Positions 34,040 to 42,262 of a DNA stretch of 47,089 nucleotides are shown here, piece by piece. Origin of the DNA: Bacteroidota bacterium. GTDB taxonomy: Bacteria > Bacteroidota > Bacteroidia > Chitinophagales > LD1. The notes beneath the pieces are model-generated. The model was not told where the DNA came from and did no database searches. It saw only the letters and a list, made by a program, of their open reading frames with translations. Both the position numbers and the translations under genes were made by a program. The stretch lies in assembly GCA_026391075.1 (NCBI GenBank), contig JAPLES010000024.1:1-47089 (forward strand), read 5' to 3'. Position 1 is the first letter of the stretch. Every line of letters starts with the position of its first letter.

Positions 34040-35695
34040 ATGGAAAATTTAAAAACTCCGTTAGAGATGCTCTACCATTGGGAGCAAACAACGCCCGATA
34101 AAATTTTCATGCTGCAACCTTTTGAAGGAGCGTGGAAAAAATTTACCTGGAAAGAAGCCGCGTTGGAAATAAGAAAAATGGCTGCGGTTTTACAATCGTT
34201 TAACCTTCCGCCAAAATCAAGGATTGGTTTAGTGTCAAAAAATTGCGCGCATTGGATGATGGCAGATTTAGCAATTATGATGGCGGGTTATGAATCCATT
34301 CCTGTTTACCCGAATGTAAATGCCGAAACGCTGAATTATGTTTTACAACACAGCGATGCAAAACTTTTACTGGTAGGAAAATTGGATGATTGGAATTTTA
34401 TGAAAGCCGGTGTGCCTGATGGCGTGCAGTGTATTAGTTTTCCGTGGTATGGCGCAAAACAAAACGGTTTTCAGTATTGGGAAGAACTAGTGAAAGACAC
34501 GAAACCACTTCAAGGATTTCCAAATAATAATTTGGATGATGTAATGACCATTATCTACACATCGGGCACTACAGGCAAACCGAAAGGTGTGGTGCACTCG
34601 TATCGTAATTTTGCGTGGGCTACCACCATGGGAAAAACTTTTGTGGGTTTAAAAGATGGAGAGGAAAGATTGCTTTCGTATCTACCACTTTCTCACATTG
34701 CAGAGCGAATGCTGATTGAGATGGCAGGCGTTTATACCAATAGCGAAATATGGTTTGCAGAGAGTTTAGATTTGTTTGCAAAAAATTTAGCCGAAGCTCA
34801 GCCCACAATTTTCCTGGGCGTACCGCGCATTTGGACAAAATTTCAAATGGGTGTTTTAGGTAAACTTTCGCAGCGCAAATTGAATGTGTTGCTTTCTATT
34901 CCCATCGTAAAAAATATTATTCGCAATAAAATTAAAACCGGTTTAGGCTTAAGTAAATGCCGCCATGCAGTCACCGGCTCGGCTCCTATTTCAACATCGC
35001 TCATTAATTGGTGGGCAAAGTTGGGAGTAGAAATTGAAGAAGTTTATTCCATGACAGAGAATTGCGCCATCTCACATTTCAATCGTAAACCAGATTTTAA
35101 ATTAGGTACCGTAGGCAAACCAATGCCAGGTGTAGAAATGAAATTTAGCGATAGTGCCGAAATTTTAATTCAGGTTCCTTGCAATATGCAAGGCTATTAT
35201 CGCGAACCCGGATTGACTGCGGCTGCATTGAAAGATGGTTGGCTGCACACGGGCGACAGAGGTGCTTTAGATGCAGATGGATTTTTAAAAATTACGGGAC
35301 GAGTAAAAGAAATTTTCAAGACCGATAAAGGGAAATACATTTCGCCAGCTCCTATTGAAATGAAAATTTTAAAAAATCAATTAGTAGAACAAATTTGTGT
35401 GGTGGGTTCCTCTTTGCCGCAACCCATTGGTTTAATTGTGCTTTCGCTTGACGCAAAAGCAAACGACAAAAATTATTTACAAGAAAGTTTATCCAAAACA
35501 TTGCATGAAATAAATCTGGAATTAGAAAAGCACGAGCGCATTCAAAAGTTGATAGTGATGAAAGAAGAATGGACGATTGAAAACGGATTGCTCACTCCAA
35601 CCATGAAAATAAAACGCAATCCTATTGAAGATAAATATCAATTGCATTATGAAAGTTGGTATAACCAAAAGGAGGATATAGTTTTTGAATCGTAA
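34040..35695 (+). CDS. Long-chain fatty acid--CoA ligase (AMP-binding)
   Basis: The 551-residue adenylate-forming enzyme activates a fatty acid to its CoA thioester. It has the P-loop-like TSGTTGKPKG (174-183), YSMTENCA, WLHTGDRG with ITGRVKEIFKTDKGKYISP, and a C-terminal Lys-containing TPTMKIKRN. This corresponds to the long-chain acyl-CoA synthetase type. It begins 2 nt after the HACD gene and follows the acyltransferase, so the operon could activate, dehydrate or elongate, and transfer acyl chains (inference). Confidence 0.92.
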   Translation: MENLKTPLEMLYHWEQTTPDKIFMLQPFEGAWKKFTWKEAALEIRKMAAVLQSFNLPPKSRIGLVSKNCAHWMMADLAIMMAGYESIPVYPNVNAETLNYVLQHSDAKLLLVGKLDDWNFMKAGVPDGVQCISFPWYGAKQNGFQYWEELVKDTKPLQGFPNNNLDDVMTIIYTSGTTGKPKGVVHSYRNFAWATTMGKTFVGLKDGEERLLSYLPLSHIAERMLIEMAGVYTNSEIWFAESLDLFAKNLAEAQPTIFLGVPRIWTKFQMGVLGKLSQRKLNVLLSIPIVKNIIRNKIKTGLGLSKCRHAVTGSAPISTSLINWWAKLGVEIEEVYSMTENCAISHFNRKPDFKLGTVGKPMPGVEMKFSDSAEILIQVPCNMQGYYREPGLTAAALKDGWLHTGDRGALDADGFLKITGRVKEIFKTDKGKYISPAPIEMKILKNQLVEQICVVGSSLPQPIGLIVLSLDAKANDKNYLQESLSKTLHEINLELEKHERIQKLIVMKEEWTIENGLLTPTMKIKRNPIEDKYQLHYESWYNQKEDIVFES

Positions 35696-35717
35696 AACAT
35701 TTTATAAAATTTCGTTC

Positions 35718-36140
35718 ATGCAAAAATTATTTTTTATCGTTTTGGTGTTTTCACAAATCTGTTTGGTGTCGTGCAACAATCAAGGTTCTAAAACTTCGAG
35801 TGAAGAACAACCAATTGTCTTTCGTTTTGAACTAGATAGCAGCGGAGCTATTTCATCGCAGAAAATTAAAAAGCAGTTGGCCGATTTAGCCCTAAAAATT
35901 AGTGCCAATGCTGATAGAGTGGTGATGCATAGTTTTACCGAAAAAATGAATACAGAACAGGAGAGTGTAGATACCGCATATGCTTTGGCTGCTGCTGCAA
36001 AAGAAATTATGTTTCACTCGGCTACTGAAAGAATTTATTACAGCGTAGGGATTGACGCCTTAGGATTTAAAAACCCGATTGATGCAGCGCATCCTAATTC
36101 GCGGGTAAACCGAAGAATTGAAATTGAGTATTTAAAATAG
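35718..36140 (+). CDS. Small lipoprotein with a divergent OmpA-like end
   Basis: The 140-residue product has a lipoprotein signal (LVSC, Cys19, then NNQG). The mature part resembles a shortened OmpA domain: paired helices (KKQLADLALKISANADRVV, AYALAAAAKEIMF) and the terminal SRVNRRIEIEYLK, matching the NRRVEI end of OmpA domains. Some core residues are missing, so peptidoglycan binding is uncertain. The frame extends upstream to a TTG at 35685 that overlaps the ligase gene, but the ATG at 35718 gives a proper signal peptide. It is the last gene of the lipid operon. Confidence 0.7.
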   Translation: MQKLFFIVLVFSQICLVSCNNQGSKTSSEEQPIVFRFELDSSGAISSQKIKKQLADLALKISANADRVVMHSFTEKMNTEQESVDTAYALAAAAKEIMFHSATERIYYSVGIDALGFKNPIDAAHPNSRVNRRIEIEYLK

Positions 36141-36159
36141 CGGTAAGGTCAATCATTCG

Positions 36160-36930
36160 TCAAAACCGAAGATGCTTCACCGTCATTCCTTCATTGATCA
36201 ATTGCTTCAACGAATCAATTCCAATTTTTAAATGTTGTTCAACAAAACCACTAGTCACTTTCAAATCGCTCTTCTCTGTTTTTACGCCTTGCGGCACCAT
36301 AGGTTGGTCAGAAACTAAAAGTAAAGCACCTACAGGAATTTCATTTTTAAACGCTGTTATGAAGATGGTAGCCGTTTCCATATCAATTGCCATCACGCGT
36401 ATTTCGCGCAAATACTCTTTAAACTTATCGTCCCACTCCCACACTCTGCGGTTAGTAGTGTAAACAGTTCCGGTCCAGTAATCTTGCCCTGAATCGCGAA
36501 TGGTTGTAGAGATAGCTTTTTGCAAAGCAAAAGATGGAAGCGCTGGAACTTCAGCAGGAAAATAATCGGCCGAAGTTCCTTCGCCACGCACTGCAGCTAT
36601 GGGTAAAATAAAATCGCCTATTTCATTTTTCTTTTTCAAGCCACCGCATTTACCTAAAAACAAAGCCGCCTTTGGTTCAATTGCCGAAAGCAAATCCATC
36701 ATAGTAGCTGCATTGGGACTTCCCATGCCAAAACTGATAATCGTAATGCCATCAGCAGAGGCGTTCATCATTGGTCGGTCGAGTCCAACTATAGGTACGT
36801 TGTGTTGCTGGGCAAACATGTGCACGTAGTTATCGAAATTGGTAAGCAGAATATAATTATCAAAGTCTTTCAATTCGCGACCGGTGTATCGTGGCAACCA
36901 GTTTTTTACAATTTCTTCTTTTGTTTTCAT
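36160..36930 (-). CDS. amn: AMP nucleosidase
   Basis: The 256-residue enzyme of the phosphorylase superfamily cleaves AMP to adenine and ribose 5-phosphate. It has IISFGMGSPNAATMMDLL, KAALFLGKCGGLKKK, GDFILPIAAVRGEG and VMAIDMETATIF. It is the short bacterial form without the N-terminal domain of the E. coli enzyme. It lies convergently next to the lipid operon and is probably monocistronic. Confidence 0.9.
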   Translation of the reverse strand: MKTKEEIVKNWLPRYTGRELKDFDNYILLTNFDNYVHMFAQQHNVPIVGLDRPMMNASADGITIISFGMGSPNAATMMDLLSAIEPKAALFLGKCGGLKKKNEIGDFILPIAAVRGEGTSADYFPAEVPALPSFALQKAISTTIRDSGQDYWTGTVYTTNRRVWEWDDKFKEYLREIRVMAIDMETATIFITAFKNEIPVGALLLVSDQPMVPQGVKTEKSDLKVTSGFVEQHLKIGIDSLKQLINEGMTVKHLRF

Positions 36931-37043
36931 AAAGTAGATGTTAGATTTAATGTTTCATCCCGCATGTTTCATCGGGAGACATTCGCTCTTAGACAAATGC
37001 AAAATACATTTTAATGATTTTATTTTCGGACTAAGATAAAAAC

Positions 37044-37496
37044 ATGACCGAAGTAATCTTTAGCAATTATAATTTCAGAACCGAAGAGCGCAGCGGCAAC
37101 CGTTTTATTTTTGATGTGGTGCGAAAAAAAATGGTAGCACTCACTCCCGAGGAATGGGTGCGCCAACATATTCTTCACTACTTAATTACCGATAAAAAAA
37201 TTCCGAAAGGCTTGATTGCTGTAGAGCGCGGAATTGAACTGAACGGTTTGCAAAAACGTTTTGATGTAGTGGTGTTCAACAATCAAGGCAAACCTAAAAT
37301 GCTGATTGAATGCAAAGCACCTGAGGAAAAATTAAACGCTAAAGTGTTTGAACAAATCGCACGCTACAATCTTTCGCTGCATGTAGATTACCTATGGGTA
37401 ACTAATGGAGAAAATAATTTCTGTTCAAAACTTAAAAACGGCATTGAGTTGTTGAAAGAAGTGCCGGGATGTGATGATTTAATTAAGGCAGATTAA
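37044..37496 (+). CDS. Stand-alone HsdR-N-type nuclease-fold protein
   Basis: The 150-residue cytosolic protein matches the type I restriction enzyme R subunit N-terminal domain family (HSDR_N_2). It keeps the PD-(D/E)xK core: Asp in RFDVVVFNNQGKP and ECKAP. It has no helicase part and no hsdM/hsdS neighbours, so it is not a restriction system here. Such stand-alone copies are common and conserved in this phylum, with unknown function. The 3' end overlaps the convergent DUF5808-like gene by 14 nt. Confidence 0.85.
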   Translation: MTEVIFSNYNFRTEERSGNRFIFDVVRKKMVALTPEEWVRQHILHYLITDKKIPKGLIAVERGIELNGLQKRFDVVVFNNQGKPKMLIECKAPEEKLNAKVFEQIARYNLSLHVDYLWVTNGENNFCSKLKNGIELLKEVPGCDDLIKAD

Positions 37497-37695
37497 CTCT
37501 CGCATTTCCGCTGTAAATAGCATAAACCAATAAGGCTACGATACCCAGCGTAATCACCCACGAAACTTTACTGGCAAAATTCAATGTCCATCCAAACACA
37601 GGAATTTTTTTGGGAACAAGAATGCGCGGGTCGCTTTCATCGTAATAGAAGAGTCCGTATTTCCAGGGATTGGGTGTGTTTTGATTTTCAGCCAT
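37483..37695 (-). CDS. DUF5808-like small membrane protein
   Basis: The 70-residue product has FYYDESDPRILVPKK and VFGWTLNFASK, the hallmarks of DUF5808, followed by one membrane helix (about 47-65). This small domain describes a membrane-bound protein of unknown function. It is convergent with the HsdR-N gene, overlapping its 3' end. Confidence 0.75.
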   Translation of the reverse strand: MAENQNTPNPWKYGLFYYDESDPRILVPKKIPVFGWTLNFASKVSWVITLGIVALLVYAIYSGNARVNLP

Positions 37696-37728
37696 GGGTT
37701 TTATTATTTGTAGTAAAGATGAAATCTT

Positions 37729-38142
37729 TTATAAAAAATCTCTCGTTCGCAATTTTCTGCCCGCCTTTTTATCAGAAAGTAATTTCTTCTTTTCTCTGAT
37801 GGCTCGTTTTACTGCTTTTGGAACATGAGTAGGAATTCGCTTCTTCTCCTTCTCCATCGCCTTCGCAAGCATTTCGTAAAACTTCTTGATTACATGTTGC
37901 TTATTGGAAGATTGCGAGCGATGCTGACTGCTGCAAATAGTAAATATGCTTTCATCACTCACACGATTTTTCCATCGGTGGATAAACTTCTCTTTCTCCT
38001 CCTGGCTTAGCAAAGATGAGCCCGCCACATCAAACAACAATTCAACGCGCGTTTCTGTTTTGTTTACATGCTGTCCGCCCGCGCCACTGCTTCGCGAAGT
38101 GCGAAAGGTAAACTCCGATTCAAAATTTCTTCTCTTTTCCAT
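37729..38142 (-). CDS. arfB: Alternative ribosome-rescue peptidyl-tRNA hydrolase
   Basis: The 137-residue protein has the GGQ motif (residues 22-24 in SSGAGGQHVNKTETRVEL) and a basic C-terminal tail (KRAIREKKKLLSDKKAGRKL). It releases nascent chains from ribosomes stalled without a stop codon. Lack of the codon-recognition domains separates it from release factors RF1 and RF2. The ATG at 38142 is preferred over an upstream TTG at 38154. Confidence 0.92.
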   Translation of the reverse strand: MEKRRNFESEFTFRTSRSSGAGGQHVNKTETRVELLFDVAGSSLLSQEEKEKFIHRWKNRVSDESIFTICSSQHRSQSSNKQHVIKKFYEMLAKAMEKEKKRIPTHVPKAVKRAIREKKKLLSDKKAGRKLRTRDFL

Positions 38143-38209
38143 GATAAAAATCAAACTTCTTTTAAGTGCAAATGTTTTAGTTCACATTTACGCGCGCAAT
38201 TTACACAAG

Positions 38210-39301
38210 ATGAAAAGAACCAAAGTTTATTTTTTAGCTATTCTCTTTTTGTTCACCATTTATTTAGTGAGCTGCAATTTTTTAAAAACGAAAGTGTCAC
38301 TGGATATATCCGCTAAACCTTTTGAGAAACTTTCGGAGTATCATTTCTTTGTGGGAACAATGAATGAGTTGAAGGCAAACACACGTGTTCTTCCTTATGA
38401 TTTAATTACTCCGCTCTTTAGCGATTACGCTTTTAAAGCACGTTTCGTTTACATGCCTGAAGGCAAAAGTGTGGACTATGACACCACACAAGTTTTGCAA
38501 TTGCCCATAGGTTCATGTCTCATCAAAAATTTTTATTACCCCAAGGATTTCAGAAACCCGACAGGTAAAAAAAGAATTATGGAAACGCGTTTGCTCGTTC
38601 ACCGCGAAAAAGCATGGGAAGCACTCGACTACATTTGGAATGATGAACAAACCGAAGCAACACTTGAAAATGCAGGCGACATCAAAAAAGTTTCGTGGAC
38701 GCATTACGATGGTTCAAAAAGAGAAATCGATTACATCATTCCGAACAAAAACCAATGTAAGGGTTGCCATTGGAACAATGGTGTTGCTATTGTTCCTATT
38801 GGTCCGAAAGTGCGCAACCTCAATCGCGATTTTGAATATGCAGAAGGAAAAGAAAATCAATTAGTGCGTTGGACTAAAGAAGGCTATTTAAAAAATGCGC
38901 CCTCGCCAAATGATGCCCCGCGTATTGCTGATTGGAGAGATTCGGTTCATTATTCGGTGAATGAACGTTCGCGTGCTTACTTGGAAATGAACTGCGGACA
39001 TTGCCATAATCCAAACGGACCTGCTTACACTTCGGGTTTGTATTTGAATTTAGAAAACAGCAATCTCGAAAATCTTGGTTTCTGCAAAACACCAGTTGCT
39101 GCGGGTAAAGCTACAGGCAATTTGTTTTACGACATTGTTCCTTCGGAGCCTGAAAAATCTATATTGTTATTTCGTATGGTTAGCGATGACCCAGGTATTC
39201 GTATGCCCGAAGTTGGTCGTTCGCAATTGCATAAAGAAGGCGTTGATTTGATTGAGCAGTGGATTAGAGAAATGAAACCAAACGCGTGCAACAAATTGTA
39301 A
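38210..39301 (+). CDS. Di-haem cytochrome-like lipoprotein (TIGR03806-like)
   Basis: The 363-residue product has a lipoprotein signal (LVSC, Cys22) and two CxxCH haem-c motifs, CKGCH (183-187) and CGHCH (262-266). The segments LPYDLITPLFSDYAFKARFV, YPIGSCL-like LPIGSCLIKNFYYP and RMPEVGRSQLHKEGVDLIEQ match the TIGR03806/SO_0930-like family, so it is a periplasmic or surface electron-transfer or haem protein of unknown role. The open frame extends back to 37946 through the opposite arfB region, but the ATG at 38210 gives the signal peptide. Confidence 0.85.
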   Translation: MKRTKVYFLAILFLFTIYLVSCNFLKTKVSLDISAKPFEKLSEYHFFVGTMNELKANTRVLPYDLITPLFSDYAFKARFVYMPEGKSVDYDTTQVLQLPIGSCLIKNFYYPKDFRNPTGKKRIMETRLLVHREKAWEALDYIWNDEQTEATLENAGDIKKVSWTHYDGSKREIDYIIPNKNQCKGCHWNNGVAIVPIGPKVRNLNRDFEYAEGKENQLVRWTKEGYLKNAPSPNDAPRIADWRDSVHYSVNERSRAYLEMNCGHCHNPNGPAYTSGLYLNLENSNLENLGFCKTPVAAGKATGNLFYDIVPSEPEKSILLFRMVSDDPGIRMPEVGRSQLHKEGVDLIEQWIREMKPNACNKL

Positions 39302-39349
39302 GAAGCAAAACCACTTCTTCTTTTATCTTCGTGCTCTATTTTTTTAACC

Positions 39350-40744
39350 ATGCACAAACGACAGAAATACCGCGACCTTATTACGCAAACTTTTGATTTT
39401 CCTCAGCGCGATTTTAAGGAAGAAAAAAATTTACTTTACTGGAACGACCTTCCGCTCATGGACATTATTGCTCAATACGGAACTCCGTTGCGCCTGACTT
39501 ATCTTCCAAAGATTACACAGCAGATTCAAAAAGCAAGACGACTGTTTAATGCATCTATTGCGAACAACGATTACCGTGGCGATTATCATTACTGCTATTG
39601 CACCAAGAGTTCGCATTTTTCTTTTGTGGTGGAAGAAGCTTTGAAGAACAAAGTAAATCTCGAAACTTCTTCTGCATTCGATTTTGAAATTTTGAAAAGA
39701 TTAGAAGAGAAAAAGAAAATCAAGAAGGAAGCATACATTATTTGCAACGGGTTTAAACCGCAAAATTACATTGATAAAATTCTGGAGGCATACGCCAACG
39801 GTTACAAAAACATTATTCCCGTTTTAGATAATCTTGATGAATTAGAGAGATATGGCACTCCGAGTGAACCAATGAACATTGGCATTCGCATAGCGGCTGA
39901 GGAAGAACCTAAGTATGAGTTTTATACTTCTCGTTTGGGTGTTCGTTACAATGATATTGTTCCTTTCTATCAACAAAAAATTCAGGACAATCCGAATTTT
40001 AAATTGAAAATGCTTCACTTTTTTATTGATACCGGAATAAAAGACGTGAACTATTACTGGACAGAGTTTCACAAAGCATTGGGCGTGTATTGCGATTTGA
40101 AAAAGATTTGCCCCGAGCTGAACACCATCAACCTTGGCGGAGGAATGCCTATTAAACATTCACTTGCTGCCGACTTTGATTACGAGTACATGATAAACGA
40201 AATTGTTTCGCAGATTAAAATAACCTGCAATAATGAAGGTGTTGATGAGCCCGATATTTTCACTGAGTTCGGAAGTTACACCGTTGGCGAAAGTGGCTGC
40301 GTTATCTTCGGTGTGCTCGGTGTAAAAAACCAGAACGACCGCGAAACATGGTACATGCTCGATGGCTCATTGATGAATAACCTGCCCGATATATGGGGTT
40401 TGTCGCAACGTTTCATAATGCTGCCTATTAACAAATGGGATGATGATTACAAGCACGTGAACTTAGGCGGCATTACCTGCGATGTAGGCGATTACTACAA
40501 TAGCGATGCACACATCAATCAGGTTTATCTTCCTAAAATTAAACAGGGAGAAAAACTTTTCATCGGCTTCTTCAACACGGGTGCATATCAAGATACTTTG
40601 AGTGGTTATGGCGGAATAAAACATTGTTTGCTTCCATCGCCACCGCATATTTTAATTGACGAAAAGAAAAGAGGAGAATTTACTTACAAGGTGTTTGCCG
40701 AGGAACAAACTTCGGATAGCATGATGAAGATTCTCGGGTATTAA
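39350..40744 (+). CDS. speA: Arginine decarboxylase (alanine-racemase-fold type)
   Basis: The 464-residue PLP enzyme has the PLP-lysine segment YCYCTKSSHF, LETSSAFDFEIL, LNTINLGGGMP, FTEFGSYTVGESG, and a second active-site segment GAYQDTLSGYGGIKHCLLP. It matches the Bacteroidota group annotated as biosynthetic arginine decarboxylase, shorter than the E. coli enzyme. It would convert arginine to agmatine for polyamines. The specificity within the ornithine/DAP/arginine decarboxylase superfamily is inferred. A repeat element follows the stop. Confidence 0.8.
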   Translation: MHKRQKYRDLITQTFDFPQRDFKEEKNLLYWNDLPLMDIIAQYGTPLRLTYLPKITQQIQKARRLFNASIANNDYRGDYHYCYCTKSSHFSFVVEEALKNKVNLETSSAFDFEILKRLEEKKKIKKEAYIICNGFKPQNYIDKILEAYANGYKNIIPVLDNLDELERYGTPSEPMNIGIRIAAEEEPKYEFYTSRLGVRYNDIVPFYQQKIQDNPNFKLKMLHFFIDTGIKDVNYYWTEFHKALGVYCDLKKICPELNTINLGGGMPIKHSLAADFDYEYMINEIVSQIKITCNNEGVDEPDIFTEFGSYTVGESGCVIFGVLGVKNQNDRETWYMLDGSLMNNLPDIWGLSQRFIMLPINKWDDDYKHVNLGGITCDVGDYYNSDAHINQVYLPKIKQGEKLFIGFFNTGAYQDTLSGYGGIKHCLLPSPPHILIDEKKRGEFTYKVFAEEQTSDSMMKILGY

Positions 40745-40750
40745 AAAAAA

Positions 40751-40810
40751 TGTCATGGTGAGCCTGTCGAACCATTTTCCTCTTTGACCCTTCGACAAGA
40801 TTAGGATGCA
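40751..40810. repeat. Intergenic inverted-repeat element, copy 2
   Basis: TGTCATGGTGAGCCTGTCGA (from 40751) and TTCGACAAGATTAGGATGCA (ending 40810) are imperfect inverted arms related to the element at 19813-19875. The right arm overlaps the end of engB and supplies its stop codon (TAA in the TCCTAATC segment on the minus strand). It lies between convergent genes. Confidence 0.75.
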
Positions 40811-41445
40811 TTTTCTTTCTCTTCTTCCAACTGCGATTTTTTTTGCTTGTAATAAGAGCGCGCTTCTTTTTCTATAAATTCTAACACGGCTTCTTTGCCG
40901 TGTTTTTTTTCTGCCGAGGTAACAAAAGTCACAGGCAGCTCATCCCATTCTTTCAGCAATTCATTTTTAAACGTCTGAATATTTTGCAGGGTATCCTTCC
41001 CTCCTGCTTTATCGGCTTTGGTAAAAATGACAACGAGCGGCACGTGATTTTTTCCCATCCAACCGATGAACTCCAAATCAACTTTTTGAGGAGGTATGCG
41101 CGCATCAATCAATTGAAACACATACATCAGTTGTTCGCGATGCAGAATGTAATTGCGAATCATGTTATCCCATTTGTTTCGCATTTCTATGGAAACACGC
41201 GCGAAACTATAACCCGGTAAATCCACAAACTGAAGTGTTTCATTAATATCGAAGAAGTTAAGCGTTTGCGTTTTGCCCGGTGTGTTCGACACCTTCGAAA
41301 GTTTCTTTCTTCCGCACAAATAATTGATGAGCGAACTCTTGCCCACGTTCGATCTGCCTATGAATGCAAACTCAGGCACTTCGCCCTTGGGGCATTTGGC
41401 CACATCTATATAACTCGCTTTATACTCGGCTGATTTAATTTGCAT
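40801..41445 (-). CDS. engB: Ribosome biogenesis GTP-binding protein
   Basis: The 214-residue GTPase (YihA/YsxC) helps large-subunit assembly. It has the G1 motif GRSNVGKSS (30-38), TPGKTQ, FVDLPGYSFA, TKADKAGG and a terminal VTSAEKKHG G5 segment. The last residues and the stop codon are encoded by the repeat element, so the tail (KKSQLEEEKENAS) may have been reshaped by it. It is divergent from ubiE. Confidence 0.95.
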   Translation of the reverse strand: MQIKSAEYKASYIDVAKCPKGEVPEFAFIGRSNVGKSSLINYLCGRKKLSKVSNTPGKTQTLNFFDINETLQFVDLPGYSFARVSIEMRNKWDNMIRNYILHREQLMYVFQLIDARIPPQKVDLEFIGWMGKNHVPLVVIFTKADKAGGKDTLQNIQTFKNELLKEWDELPVTFVTSAEKKHGKEAVLEFIEKEARSYYKQKKSQLEEEKENAS

Positions 41446-41505
41446 GGCGCAATAGTAGTGAATAGAAAGTGCAGTTCGATTAAGCGATTACATTTGCGCG
41501 CTTTT

Positions 41506-42231
41506 ATGAGCAACGCAGTTACTCCATACAACGATACACGCAGCAAGAAAGCGCAGGTGGAAGAAATGTTTGACAACATTGCTCACCGTTACGATTTTCT
41601 GAATCATCTTTTAACGCTGGGCATTGATATTAGCTGGCGCAAAAAGGCGGTGAAGTTTATTGGTAGCATTCAACCAAAAAGGATTTTAGATGTAGCCAGT
41701 GGCACGGGTGATTTTGCTTTTGAAGCATTGACGCTTAACCCTGATAAAGTTGTTGGTTTTGATTTGAGCGAAGGCATGATGAATTACGGAAGACAAAAAG
41801 CGAAAGACCTCAAAGTTGAACATATAGTTGAGTTTGTAAAAGGCGATTCGGAGAAAATGCCTTTTGCAGATAATTCGTTTGATGCTATCACCGTTGGTTT
41901 TGGCGTTCGTAATTTCGAAAACTTAGAAGCAGGTTTAAAAGAAATGTATAGAGTTTCGCGCAGCGGAGGAAAAATTGCCATTTTAGAAGCGAGCATGCCG
42001 CACAACACAATAATTCGTGCGCTTCACGGTTTATACTTCGGTAAAATTGTTCCGCTGATTGGAAGATTGTTTTCGAAAGATGCCAGGGCGTATAATTATT
42101 TGCCTGAAAGCGTTCGCGCTTTTCCCGAAGGTTTGGAGTTCGTGAGAATTTTAGAGAACATTGGCTTTCGAAATATAGAATGGCAGCCGCTTACGTTTGG
42201 GGTTTGTGCCTTTTATAAAATGGAGAAATAA
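41506..42231 (+). CDS. ubiE: Demethylmenaquinone methyltransferase
   Basis: The 241-residue SAM-dependent methylase catalyses the last step of menaquinone synthesis. It has MFDNIAHRYDFLNHLLTLG, the SAM motif DVASGTGD (62-69), GFGVRNFENLE and a terminal FGVCAFYK. The open frame starts 66 nt earlier, but MSNAVTPYNDTR from the ATG at 41506 fits family N-termini. A TACATTTG (41489-41496) matches the -7 consensus just upstream, though no good -33 is visible. The adjacent porT gene is a conserved partner in this phylum. Confidence 0.95.
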   Translation: MSNAVTPYNDTRSKKAQVEEMFDNIAHRYDFLNHLLTLGIDISWRKKAVKFIGSIQPKRILDVASGTGDFAFEALTLNPDKVVGFDLSEGMMNYGRQKAKDLKVEHIVEFVKGDSEKMPFADNSFDAITVGFGVRNFENLEAGLKEMYRVSRSGGKIAILEASMPHNTIIRALHGLYFGKIVPLIGRLFSKDARAYNYLPESVRAFPEGLEFVRILENIGFRNIEWQPLTFGVCAFYKMEK

Positions 42232-42240
42232 CAAAAAGGC

Positions 42241-42258
42241 AATAGTGAATAGTAAATA
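42241..42258. repeat. Short heptamer-type tandem repeat between ubiE and porT
   Basis: The segment, read on the minus strand, is ATTTACT-ATTCACT-ATT. The same two heptamers recur at the window end (47070-47089). Confidence 0.5.
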
Positions 42259-42262
42259 GGCA

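Noticed and set aside
37044-37496. Type I restriction system
   Set aside because: Only an HsdR-N-type domain is present, without helicase, methylase or specificity genes.
37946-38209. Extension of the di-haem lipoprotein frame upstream
   Set aside because: It runs antisense through arfB and has no signal peptide; the ATG at 38210 starts a proper lipoprotein signal.
41440-41505. Extension of ubiE overlapping engB start
   Set aside because: Family N-termini match from the ATG at 41506, and the extension contains no conserved residues.
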